Positions 36,741 to 45,259 of a stretch of 64,000 nucleotides of DNA are shown piece by piece (position 1 is the first letter of the stretch; each line of letters starts with the position of its first letter). This stretch comes from Hyphomicrobiales bacterium. GTDB taxonomy: Bacteria; Pseudomonadota; Alphaproteobacteria; Rhizobiales; Aestuariivirgaceae. The stretch covers positions 1 through 64,000 of the forward strand of contig JALXCV010000055.1 of assembly GCA_026990765.1 (NCBI GenBank). Direction: 5' to 3'. The notes below the pieces were generated by a model. That model did not search any database. It was not told the DNA's origin and worked only from the letters and a program-made list of their open reading frames with translations. The position numbers were made by a program, and so were the translations under genes.

Positions 36741-38108
36741 CTAAAATGCAAAATCGCGGAAAATACGCGAGGCGTCATGGTTCCACATGCCATTATACAG
36801 ATCAAGGAACTGTCCGGCCTGGGTTTTGCGTTTTTCTACGATTTCATCAAGTACAGTCAGGAACTGGGTTTCGGCAAAGCCCTTGCATCCTGGAATATTG
36901 CGGCGTTCCAGCCCCTGCCATGACAATTTGATCATGTCACGGGCAACTTCACAGCTGTTGCGCCCGGCAATTTTGGCATCAAAACCGAGGACAGTTACAT
37001 CTTCGCGCAGCTTTTTGATTTCTTCAACCGACCAGTGTTTGGCCAGTTGCCAGGCGGCATCAAGTACGCCTTCATCATACATCAGGCCGGTCCACAGGGC
37101 AGGCAGGGCGCAAAGGGTGCGCCATGGTCCAGAATCGGCCCCGCGCATTTCGATGAAATGTTTGAGCCTGACTTCCGGGAAAATGGTGGTCAAGTGGTTT
37201 TCCCAATCGCCCCTGGTTGGTTTTTCACCGGGAAATTGCGGCAGTTTGCCTTCCAGAAAATCCCGGAAGCTTTCACCAGCTACATCATGATAGAAGCCGT
37301 CTCGATACAGGAAATACATTGGTACATCCAGCGCATAATCAACCCATTGTTCAAACCCGAAACCTTCATCGAACACGAAGGGTAAAATGCCGGTGCGATC
37401 GGGATCAGTGTCGGTCCAGATGTGGGAGCGATAGGTGAGGTAACCATTGGGTTTGCCTTCTGTAAACGGGGAGTTGGCAAACAGGGCGGTCACAATCGGT
37501 TGCAGTGCCATTGAGGTGCGCAGTTTTTTCACCATGTCGGCTTCAGATGAAAAATCCAGATTTACCTGTACGGTGCAGGAGCGGAACATCATGTCACGGC
37601 CAAGATTGCCTTTTTTCTGCATATATTTGCGCATGATATTGTAACGCCCCTTGGGCATTATCGGGGTGTCTTCAAGCTTCCAGATGGGTGAAAAACCTGT
37701 GCCCAGGAACCCGATGCCAAGCGGGTCGGCAATTTCGCGCAATTGTATCAGGTGATCATTCATTTCCTCTGCTGTCTGGTGCAGGTTTTCCAGTGGAGCG
37801 CCAGACAGTTCAAACTGGCCACCCGGTTCCAGTGTAATCGAGCCGCCACCCTTTGGGGCGGTCAGACCGATTATCAGACCGTTTTCCATTATGGGTGCCC
37901 AGTGGAAACGGTCCCTGAAACCTTTCAGCAGTGCTTCTATTGAACGATCGCCAAAATATGGCACCGGCTCCAGCGTGTCGGTAAGAAATGGAAATTTTTC
38001 GTGTTCAGTGCCAATGCGCCATTCACTGGCTGGCTTGCAGCCGCGTTCCAGCTCATAGATCAGGTCGTCTTTTGATTCGATAGGGGTTTCAAATTTTTCG
38101 CTGGCCAC
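36741..38108 (-). CDS. gshA: Glutamate-cysteine ligase, plant/proteobacterial type
   Basis: 455-aa ATP-dependent ligase that makes gamma-glutamylcysteine, the first step of glutathione synthesis. The sequence follows the plant-like class: WRIGTEHEKFPF near 31-42, GGSITLEPGGQFELSGAPL near 111-129, RSCTVQVNLDFSSE, and a C-terminal block ARDMIKLSWQGLERRN. Redox-regulated Cys pairs of the plant enzyme are not assessed. It stands alone, between the HdeD-like gene and rsmE on the same strand. Confidence 0.95.
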   Translation of the reverse strand: MASEKFETPIESKDDLIYELERGCKPASEWRIGTEHEKFPFLTDTLEPVPYFGDRSIEALLKGFRDRFHWAPIMENGLIIGLTAPKGGGSITLEPGGQFELSGAPLENLHQTAEEMNDHLIQLREIADPLGIGFLGTGFSPIWKLEDTPIMPKGRYNIMRKYMQKKGNLGRDMMFRSCTVQVNLDFSSEADMVKKLRTSMALQPIVTALFANSPFTEGKPNGYLTYRSHIWTDTDPDRTGILPFVFDEGFGFEQWVDYALDVPMYFLYRDGFYHDVAGESFRDFLEGKLPQFPGEKPTRGDWENHLTTIFPEVRLKHFIEMRGADSGPWRTLCALPALWTGLMYDEGVLDAAWQLAKHWSVEEIKKLREDVTVLGFDAKIAGRNSCEVARDMIKLSWQGLERRNIPGCKGFAETQFLTVLDEIVEKRKTQAGQFLDLYNGMWNHDASRIFRDFAF

Positions 38109-38177
38109 GGGGTTTTATCCTTTTTATCTGTCTTAAATAAATTCATGTCTGTTACTTATGCAATGCTTGTTGGGTTT

Positions 38178-38915
38178 TCAATCATGTGGCCAATCACCTT
38201 TTATTGCCTGTAACAGGCATAGTGCGGCAACAGCGGCGGTGTCGGCCCGCATTATTCTGGGGCCTAAAGAGATTGCGGTAACACAAGGCTTTGCCAGCAA
38301 GGTTTCTCGCTCATAATTGCTGAACCCGCCTTCAGGGCCGATCAGCAGGGCCAAAGGTCCATCTGGCAGGTCGGGCAGAGCCTTGAGAGGTGATTTTATT
38401 GCGGCGCGCTCATCACAAAAAACCAGATGCCGGCCTTCATCCCAGTTATCAAGCATATCGGTCAGTTTGACCGGGGCCAGCATTTGCGGCAGGCAGACAA
38501 GATTGCACTGCTGGGCAGCTTCAATGATATTGGCCTCAATCCGGTCGGTCTTGATACGGTGCTGCTGGGTATATTCGGTAAAAACCGGTCTTATTCGTCT
38601 GGCACCCATCTCGGTTGCCTTTTGCACCATATAGTCAAGCCGCCCGGTTTTCAGAGGGGCAAACAGACAGTCAATATCAGGCAATATCTGGGCCGGGCGG
38701 ATTTGCTCAAGGCAGCCGGCAATACACTTGCGCTTGCCAAGCTGCTCGATCCTGCACAGCCATTCACCATCGCTGCCATTGAACAGGCGCAAATTGTCAC
38801 CGGCAGCAAGGCGCATGACGTTTCTGATATAATGGGTCTGGTTGTGTGACAGTTCGGCCAAACCATTGGCAGACAGTCTTGCTGGCAGGTAAAGGCGAGG
38901 GGTTCTTTTGCTCAT
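38178..38915 (-). CDS. rsmE: 16S rRNA m3U1498 methyltransferase RsmE
   Basis: 245-aa SPOUT-family methyltransferase acting on U1498 of 16S rRNA in the 30S subunit. An N-terminal PUA-like domain (RLYLPARL, HYIRNVMRL) is followed by the knotted SAM site with ALLIGPEGGFSNYE and ISLGPRIMRADTAAVAALCL. ATG 38915 starts at the conserved region; the long upstream extension of the frame runs into the ubiA promoter zone and is rejected. It is divergent from ubiA with a gap of about 110 bp. Confidence 0.95.
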   Translation of the reverse strand: MSKRTPRLYLPARLSANGLAELSHNQTHYIRNVMRLAAGDNLRLFNGSDGEWLCRIEQLGKRKCIAGCLEQIRPAQILPDIDCLFAPLKTGRLDYMVQKATEMGARRIRPVFTEYTQQHRIKTDRIEANIIEAAQQCNLVCLPQMLAPVKLTDMLDNWDEGRHLVFCDERAAIKSPLKALPDLPDGPLALLIGPEGGFSNYERETLLAKPCVTAISLGPRIMRADTAAVAALCLLQAIKGDWPHD

Positions 38916-39025
38916 ATTTGTCATATGACAAGCGATAACGTGTTCAGGCTTTATCATCAAGTATTTGCGCTTGATTGTGTTTCGCGCTAGGAGATAGCTT
39001 TGAGCAAAACAGAACAAAAGCAATA

Positions 39026-39964
39026 ATGGCAACAAATACTCAAATGCCCGATGGCCGTGTCGCAGATGCTGAAACCCGGCACTGGGTCGATACAATATTG
39101 CCCGAACCAATGCGCCCCTATGCGCGGCTGGCCCGGTTTGAACGACCTATTGGCTGGTGGCTGTTATTGTTGCCGGGCTGGTGGTCGATTGCACTGGCGC
39201 AGGTTGCAAAAGGTGGTGGAATACCAGATATCAGGGCAATAACCCTGTTTCTTATCGGGGCGATTGTCATGCGCGGGGCCGGGTGCACATTTAATGATAT
39301 TGTTGACCGCAATTTTGACGGCAAGGTTGAGCGTACCAGATCAAGGCCCATACCATCTGGGCAGGTGTCGATTGTAAAGGCGGTTGTTTTTCTGATCGTG
39401 CTGTGCCTGATCGGGCTGGCAGTGCTGTTGCAGTTTAATCAGATGGCCATCTGGCTTGGCGTTGCTTCGCTGGTTCTGGTAATAATCTATCCGTTCATGA
39501 AGCGCTTTACCTATTGGCCGCAGGTTTTTCTGGGGCTGGCGTTCAACTGGTCGGTGATTGTTGGCTGGGAGGCTGTTTATGGTGAAATATCGCCTGCCGC
39601 GATAGCACTGTATCTGGGCGGTATTTTATGGACACTTGGCTATGATACGATTTACGCTCATCAGGACAAGGAAGATGATATTCTGATCGGGGTGAAATCA
39701 ACGGCGCTGAAATTCGGCGATGCTACCCGCAAATGGCTGATCTGGTTTTATGCCGGTGCTCTGGTTCTGATAGCGCTTGGAGGGTATCTGGCAGGGGCAG
39801 GGGTGTTGTTCTTGCTGGGGGTGGCCGGTGCCGCCATACATGCAAGCTGGCAGTTATCCAGACTTGATATTAATGATGCAGAAAATTGTCTGGCGCTGTT
39901 TCGTGCCAATCGTGATTTTGGACTTATTATATTTGCCGGTGCTGTGCTTGACGGGCTGGTTTGA
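39026..39964 (+). CDS. ubiA: 4-hydroxybenzoate polyprenyltransferase UbiA
   Basis: 312-aa integral membrane prenyltransferase of ubiquinone biosynthesis, with eight to nine helices. The first Asp-rich motif NDIVDRNFD is at 90-98 and the second, YDTIYAHQDKEDD, about 120 residues further; both bind Mg-prenyl diphosphate. It starts at ATG 39026 (longer frame from 38975 rejected). It is followed after 7 bp by pmbA, an operon also seen in other Hyphomicrobiales as far as I recall. Confidence 0.95.
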   Translation: MATNTQMPDGRVADAETRHWVDTILPEPMRPYARLARFERPIGWWLLLLPGWWSIALAQVAKGGGIPDIRAITLFLIGAIVMRGAGCTFNDIVDRNFDGKVERTRSRPIPSGQVSIVKAVVFLIVLCLIGLAVLLQFNQMAIWLGVASLVLVIIYPFMKRFTYWPQVFLGLAFNWSVIVGWEAVYGEISPAAIALYLGGILWTLGYDTIYAHQDKEDDILIGVKSTALKFGDATRKWLIWFYAGALVLIALGGYLAGAGVLFLLGVAGAAIHASWQLSRLDINDAENCLALFRANRDFGLIIFAGAVLDGLV

Positions 39965-39971
39965 GGGAAAA

Positions 39972-41321
39972 ATGAATAGTATGCAAAACCTGTCTTTGGA
40001 CAGTCTGGCACAAATGCTGGTTGAACGCGCCATTAAAAGCGGAGCAAGCAGTGCTGATGTGGTGGTAGTCAGTTCAAGGTCAACCTCAGTTGAGGTTCGC
40101 AATGGCGAGATGGAATCAACCGACAGTGCAGACGGCTTTGATATTGGTCTTAGAGTTTTTCACGATCAGTCACAGGCTATAGTTTCTACCACAAGGTCGA
40201 GTGACAATGATCTTTATGAACTGGCAGCAAGAGCAGTGGAGATGGCAAGGATTGCACCACCAGATCCATTTGCCGGTCTGGCAGATAGTGAGCAACTGGC
40301 CAGTGATATTCCTGACCTTGATATATGTGACAAGGCTGATCCATCTGCCAGGGATTTGCTGGATATGGCGCTTGCGGTTGAAGCTGCCGGACTCTCGGTT
40401 AAAGGGGTCAGCCAGTCAACCGGGGGATCGGCCAGCGCCAGTCGCTATGAGATTGTGCTTGCCACATCCACAGGGTTCTGCAATCGCTATGCACGCAGCG
40501 GTTTTGGCATATCTGCGGCAATGATTGCCGGTGAGACTACCGGGATGGAGCGCGATTATGATTATAGCAGCGCAGTACATCTCAAAGACCTTGAAGATGC
40601 TGAAACTGTCGGGCGAAGCGCAGGGGAGCGGGCGGTTGCAAGGTTGAACCCGCAAAAAGTATCATCGCAGAAACTGCCGGTAATTTTTGACAGGCGTGTT
40701 GCATCCAGTCTGCTGGGACATTTGTCAGGCGCTGTCATTGGCTCGGCCATTGCCAGGGGGACCAGTTTCCTCAAGGATGCGATGGGAAGTGTGGTGTTTG
40801 CCAAAGGTGTAAATATTATTGATGATGCCCGCATGCTGCGCGGCGTCGCCTCAAAGCCGTTTGATGGTGAGGGACTGGCGACCGGCAGGCTTGATATTGT
40901 TGAAGATGGTGTATTGAATAGCTGGCTGCTGGATTGCCGTTCGGCCCGCCAGCTTGGTCTGCAATCAAACGGACATGCTTCAAGGGGCACATCATCGCCG
41001 CCATCAGCATCACCGACCAATCTTTATCTTGAAGCTGGCAAGCGCTCGCTTGAAGAATTGCTGGGTGATATTGGAACCGGGCTGCTTGTCACCGAGCTGA
41101 TTGGCATGGGGGTTAATCCGGTTACTGGTGATTACAGCCGAGGTGCCAGCGGTTTCTGGGTGGAAAAGGGCGAGCTGTCATATCCGGTCAGCGAGATAAC
41201 CATTGCCGGTAATCTGAAAGACATGTTTGCTGAACTGGTGCCAGCCAGTGATCTTGAATTTCGCGGTAGCGTCAATGCACCAGGCTGTCTGGTCGGGGAG
41301 ATGATGATTGCTGGAACGTGA
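39972..41321 (+). CDS. pmbA: TldE/PmbA, partner subunit of the TldD metalloprotease
   Basis: 449-aa member of the U62/TldE family; with TldD it forms a heterodimeric protease that trims peptides such as microcin B17 precursor and CcdA. It lacks the HExxxH zinc site, as PmbA should, and ends with the conserved GASGFWVEKGELSYPVSEITIAGNL-like region (41148-41220). ATG 39972 follows GAGG and gives normal size, whereas the open frame extends far upstream into ubiA. It overlaps the next gene by 14 bp. tldD itself is at 52.7-54.1 kb. Confidence 0.95.
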   Translation: MNSMQNLSLDSLAQMLVERAIKSGASSADVVVVSSRSTSVEVRNGEMESTDSADGFDIGLRVFHDQSQAIVSTTRSSDNDLYELAARAVEMARIAPPDPFAGLADSEQLASDIPDLDICDKADPSARDLLDMALAVEAAGLSVKGVSQSTGGSASASRYEIVLATSTGFCNRYARSGFGISAAMIAGETTGMERDYDYSSAVHLKDLEDAETVGRSAGERAVARLNPQKVSSQKLPVIFDRRVASSLLGHLSGAVIGSAIARGTSFLKDAMGSVVFAKGVNIIDDARMLRGVASKPFDGEGLATGRLDIVEDGVLNSWLLDCRSARQLGLQSNGHASRGTSSPPSASPTNLYLEAGKRSLEELLGDIGTGLLVTELIGMGVNPVTGDYSRGASGFWVEKGELSYPVSEITIAGNLKDMFAELVPASDLEFRGSVNAPGCLVGEMMIAGT

Positions 41322-42093
41322 TGCGCAATTGCTGGATGAAACGGTCCGCAAGGCCGGGGAAATTGCTGCTGATTATTATAATGCGGCAACCAGAGCCTGG
41401 GACAAGAAGGACGGTACGCCGGTAACTGATGCCGATATAGCTGTTGATACATTTCTCAAACGCGAGTTGATGAAGGCGCGGCCTGATTATGGCTGGATGT
41501 CTGAGGAAACCGCAGATGATCTTTCACGCATGCAGCACAAGCGTATCTGGATAGTTGACCCGATTGATGGCACCAGATCATTTATTGAACGTACCAGCGA
41601 ATGGTGTATTGCTGCTGCCCTGATTGAAGATGGTCGCCCGGTTGTAGCCAGAGTCTACCGGCCTTTGGAAAAGGCAATGTATGCTGCAGTTGTCGGTAAA
41701 GGGGCAACGCTTGATGGTGAAAAAATATCAGTCAGCAACCGGAAGCATCTGGAGCGAGCACGAATAATAGCCAAACAGGCTGCCTTGCGTTCTGACAGGT
41801 GGGCAACAAAATGGCCCTATGTGGAGACCGGCATAGCAACATCTCTGGCCTTGCGTTTGTGTTTTATTGCTGATGGCACCTATGATGGCACTATTGCCAT
41901 TGGGGAGAAATGTGACTGGGATCTGTCGGCTGGCGATCTGATCGTGCATGAGGCCGGTGGCATAGCCAGTGGGTTGCGCGGAGATAAATTTATCTATAAT
42001 CGTGAGAAAACCCGGCAACCAAACGGCATGGTGGCTGCGGGCAAAGATATTTATAAGCAGATTTTGAAACTGGCAGAAGATTTCAAGGGATAA
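41308..42093 (+). CDS. Inositol-monophosphatase-family phosphatase (CysQ-like)
   Basis: 261 aa. Li-sensitive phosphatase fold: TDADIAVDTFL at 40-50, SEETAD at 65-70, the metal-binding WIVDPIDGTRSF at 81-92, and CDWDLSAGDLIVHEAGG near the C-terminus. It may act on 3'-phosphoadenosine phosphates (CysQ) or inositol phosphates; the sequence does not decide. The start is TTG 41308 with GGGGAG upstream, overlapping pmbA by 14 bp. It is followed after 2 bp by a DUF4170 gene, so ubiA-pmbA-this gene-DUF4170 form one operon. Confidence 0.9.
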   Translation: MLERDAQLLDETVRKAGEIAADYYNAATRAWDKKDGTPVTDADIAVDTFLKRELMKARPDYGWMSEETADDLSRMQHKRIWIVDPIDGTRSFIERTSEWCIAAALIEDGRPVVARVYRPLEKAMYAAVVGKGATLDGEKISVSNRKHLERARIIAKQAALRSDRWATKWPYVETGIATSLALRLCFIADGTYDGTIAIGEKCDWDLSAGDLIVHEAGGIASGLRGDKFIYNREKTRQPNGMVAAGKDIYKQILKLAEDFKG

Positions 42094-42095
42094 TA

Positions 42096-42329
42096 ATGAC
42101 AGAATATGCACCAAAACAACTCCTGCATCTGGTTTTTGGCGGGGAGCTGGAAAATCTGGACGATGTTACATTCAAGGATATGGGTAATCTTGATATTGTT
42201 GGTATATTTCCTGATTACAACTCGGCTCATAAAGCCTGGGAGGAAAAGGCTCGCGAGACCATGGATTTTGCGCAAATACGCTATTTTATTGTGCATATGC
42301 ACAAGCTGCTTGATCCTGAAGATGCCTGA
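42096..42329 (+). CDS. DUF4170 family protein
   Basis: 77 aa, soluble and acidic, with the conserved LVFGGELENLDDVTFKD and LDIVGIFPDYNSAHKAWEEKA blocks of DUF4170, a small family found mainly in Alphaproteobacteria. Function unknown. It lies 2 bp after the inositol-monophosphatase-family gene and is the last of that operon. Confidence 0.9.
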   Translation: MTEYAPKQLLHLVFGGELENLDDVTFKDMGNLDIVGIFPDYNSAHKAWEEKARETMDFAQIRYFIVHMHKLLDPEDA

Positions 42330-42454
42330 TTTCAGCCATTTAAAATGCTAATAATTACTAAACTTGTAATTGAAATTCAACGGGTTTGATTAACTGCTTG
42401 TGAAAACAATTCTGGTATTAAAAAATGACCGGAATCCTAGTGAGCAGGCACAAG

Positions 42455-43717
42455 ATGAGATTTTTAGATAAATTCATAAAGAATCAAAGTGGGAATGTTG
42501 CCTTGGTTTTTGCATTGGCAGCGGTTTCACTGGCGGCTCTGGCTGGTGGTGCAGTTGATTATACCAAATCAGTTTCAGCGCATGCGTCGCTTCAGTCGGT
42601 TGCAGATGCGGCAGCACTGGCCACAGCCAGGGAGTTGCAGTTATCAGGTGCCAAAAGAGGCGGTATTGATGAGGTTGCAAGGCAATATATCAAGGCCAAT
42701 GCTGATAAAAACCTGCAGCACCTGAATTCCAGGATAAATGTTTCAGAAAAGAAAGCCACGGTTGATATTATCCTGACAGCAGAAGTGCCTACAAGTTTCA
42801 TGTCGCTTGTCGGGCTTGGCAGCAAACAGAGTATCAAAGCCAGAGCTCAAGCGCGAATACTTGGCGGCTTGCCATTATGTGTTCTGGCACTGGATACGGG
42901 GGTCTCTGGGGCAATCAGTTCTGCTGATCAGGCAAAACTTACTGCAACGGGGTGTTCACTTTATTCAAATTCAACGAGTGCTAAAGGTATAACCAGTTGG
43001 GGTACTTCAGAGCTTAATACCGGTCTTACCTGTTCAGCTGGCGGGGCTGCTGGTGGCGGTGGTAATTACAAGCCATTGCCGCTGACAGATTGTCCAGCTG
43101 TTGCTGACCCTCTAAAAGACCGGCCTGAACCTGTTGTCAACTCGTGCCGGAAAACCGGAAAGGTTTATTCAAGCGGTTATCATTTGCTGTTGCCTGGAAC
43201 CTATTGCAAAGGGCTTACGATAACAGGTACTGCCAAGGTGCTTTTCCTGCCTGGTGAATATGTTATCAAGGATGGCAGGTTAGAAATATCAGGTAATGCC
43301 ATTGCGGCTGGTATTGATGTAGGATTCTTTTTTCAGGGTCCAAATGCGCATGTCAAATTTAATGATAAAGCTCATATTGGACTGATTGGCCGCAACTCGG
43401 GAACCATGGCAGGCTTCCTGTTCTATGAAGACCGCAATACCACTTACAATCACATTCATGAAATCACCAGTCCCAATGTTCTAAAACTTGAGGGAACTAT
43501 TTACCTGCCACAAGGTGAATTTAAGGTGGCGGTTGCTTCTAGCGGAACCGGTCTTGGGAAAATTGCCGGTGAATCTGCCTATACGGTGATCATTGCCAAG
43601 AAACTGACCTTGTCAGGTATTTCAAACCTGGTGCTGAATACTGATTATGCAGCCTCCAATGTGCCCTTGCCTGATAGCATATCAAGCATGTCGGGAACGA
43701 TTGCCCTTAACAGGTAG
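42455..43717 (+). CDS. TadE/G-like exported protein, first of two tandem paralogs
   Basis: About 420 aa. The N-terminus is of the Flp-pilus pseudopilin/TadG class: NQSGNVALVFALAAVSLAAL, then AGGAVDYTKSVSAHASLQSVADAAALATARELQ, a membrane helix followed by the amphipathic Ala-rich segment. The remaining 300 residues are beta-rich and Cys-containing (CVLALD, CSLYSNS, LTCSAGGA, DCPAV, SCRKTG, YCKGLTI), with a repeating right-handed-helix feel (LTITGTAKVLFLPGEYVIKDGRLEISGNA). No VWA domain as in classical TadG. Start chosen at ATG 42455 because it gives the same distance to the GNVA motif as in the paralog. No tad secretion genes are in the window. Probably a surface or envelope protein. Confidence 0.8.
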   Translation: MRFLDKFIKNQSGNVALVFALAAVSLAALAGGAVDYTKSVSAHASLQSVADAAALATARELQLSGAKRGGIDEVARQYIKANADKNLQHLNSRINVSEKKATVDIILTAEVPTSFMSLVGLGSKQSIKARAQARILGGLPLCVLALDTGVSGAISSADQAKLTATGCSLYSNSTSAKGITSWGTSELNTGLTCSAGGAAGGGGNYKPLPLTDCPAVADPLKDRPEPVVNSCRKTGKVYSSGYHLLLPGTYCKGLTITGTAKVLFLPGEYVIKDGRLEISGNAIAAGIDVGFFFQGPNAHVKFNDKAHIGLIGRNSGTMAGFLFYEDRNTTYNHIHEITSPNVLKLEGTIYLPQGEFKVAVASSGTGLGKIAGESAYTVIIAKKLTLSGISNLVLNTDYAASNVPLPDSISSMSGTIALNR

Positions 43718-43739
43718 CAAGCAGTTTATACAGACGATC

Positions 43740-43775
43740 AAAGCTGTCTGCCTGCAAGTCAGGCAGTAGCTTTTG
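43740..43775 (+). terminator. Hairpin terminator between the tandem paralogs
   Basis: AAAGCT-GT-CTGCCTG (43740-43754) pairs with CAGGCAG-T-AGCTTT (43760-43773) around CAAGT, ending in a short T-run. It lies 23 bp after the first paralog's stop and separates it from the second, which has its own AT-rich upstream region with a 14-bp palindrome TAGATT-TT-AATCTA (43849-43862). Confidence 0.7.
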
Positions 43776-43893
43776 TCATGCGGGCAATAATATTAATCAA
43801 TTCTGAATCAACAGCCATGTTTTATGGATGTTGTTTAACGGTATTTGATAGATTTTAATCTATATTGAGTTGGTAATTATGCGGGCAAGAAAA

Positions 43894-45252
43894 ATGAAAA
43901 AACCAACACAATTCAAAAATAATCAAAATGGTAATGTCGCAATTGTCTTTGCTCTTGCGGCTGTCGTGATAACAGTTGTGGCTGGAGGTGCGGTTGACTA
44001 TATGCATTCAGCTTCAAACCGGACGTCGTTGCAGACGGTTGCTGATGCAGCCGCGCTGGCTACAGCGCGCGAGTTGCAGCTGTCAGGGGCTGCACAAGGT
44101 GGTATAGACAATGTTGCCAAGCAATATATCGAGGCCAACAAGATAGATGGTCTTGATATTACGGACGCCAAGGTCAAGGTGTCGGAAAAACAGGCAACGG
44201 TTGATATATTGCTGACTGCAAAAGTGCCTACCAGCTTTTTGTCATTTGTCGGGCTTGGAAAAGAACAAAAACTGATGGCAAGATCCCAGGCGCGTATTCT
44301 TGGTGGATTGCCGCTTTGTGTTCTGGCACTTGATCCAGATAAAAAACAGGCAATATCTGCTTCAGATGAAGCAAGGATGTCTGCTAAAAGTTGCTCGCTT
44401 TACTCCAATTCCAGCAGTGCTGAAGGGATTACCAGTTGGGATAATGCCGAAATCAAAACCGGTCTGACCTGTTCTGCCGGTGGTGCCAAGGGTGGTGGTG
44501 GAAATTATGATCCAGCTCCCCTGACCGATTGTCCTGAAGTGCCAGATCCCCTGCTTGAGCGACCAGCCCCGCTGGTTACGGCTTGTAGTGAAACCGGGCT
44601 GGTGATTAGCAAGGGAAAGCATTTTCTGTCCAAGGGAACATATTGCAATGGCCTGACCATAAGAGGCACAGCTGAAGTTACATTTGGGCCGGGTGAATAT
44701 ATCATAAAGGATGGTGAATTCAGAATTGCCGGAAATGCTGTTGTCAAAGGTGATAATGTGGCGTTTCATTTTCAGGGGGAAAAATCATTTGCGAGGTTTA
44801 CCGGTAATGCTGAAGTCAGTTTTGAAGGTATAAATTATGGCCCCATGGCTGGTCTGCTGTTTTATGGTGACCGGTCAACGGCCTATAGTCATGTATATGA
44901 AATCAGCAGTTACAGGGTGAAGAAACTGGAAGGAACCATCTATCTTCCAAATGACGAGTTGAGAGTGACCAGTAAACCAACGGGTGGAGGTAGTGGCGGT
45001 AGTTTTGGCTTTGGTAGCAGCCGTGATGATGATGACGATGATGATTTTCATATGCCATTTTGCCCATTCTGTTCGGATTCAGATTCGGATTCCGGTATTG
45101 CCAGTGAATCTGCCTATACGGTTATTATTGCCAAAAAACTGACATTGTCAGGTGAAACGGCCCTGGTATTGAACACCGATTATGCTTCTTCAGATGTGCC
45201 ATTGCCAAAAACCATATCCAACATATCAGGGCGGATTGTGCTGGACAGGTAA
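43894..45252 (+). CDS. TadE/G-like exported protein, second paralog with Asp-rich insertion
   Basis: About 452 aa, collinear with the preceding gene and clearly its duplicate (same GNVAIVFALAAV helix, CVLALD, CSLYSNSS, GLTCSAGGA, YCNGLTI, and the closing SAYTVIIAKKLTLSG region). The distinguishing feature is an insertion of about 35 residues near position 355-395: a Gly/Ser run, seven consecutive Asp, then HMPFCPFC and an alternating Ser-Asp stretch. Such Asp-rich loops often bind calcium, and CPFC could be a metal or disulfide site. It is followed 8 bp later by the convergent aldolase fusion gene. Confidence 0.8.
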   Translation: MKKPTQFKNNQNGNVAIVFALAAVVITVVAGGAVDYMHSASNRTSLQTVADAAALATARELQLSGAAQGGIDNVAKQYIEANKIDGLDITDAKVKVSEKQATVDILLTAKVPTSFLSFVGLGKEQKLMARSQARILGGLPLCVLALDPDKKQAISASDEARMSAKSCSLYSNSSSAEGITSWDNAEIKTGLTCSAGGAKGGGGNYDPAPLTDCPEVPDPLLERPAPLVTACSETGLVISKGKHFLSKGTYCNGLTIRGTAEVTFGPGEYIIKDGEFRIAGNAVVKGDNVAFHFQGEKSFARFTGNAEVSFEGINYGPMAGLLFYGDRSTAYSHVYEISSYRVKKLEGTIYLPNDELRVTSKPTGGGSGGSFGFGSSRDDDDDDDFHMPFCPFCSDSDSDSGIASESAYTVIIAKKLTLSGETALVLNTDYASSDVPLPKTISNISGRIVLDR

Positions 45253-45259
45253 TGGCGAG

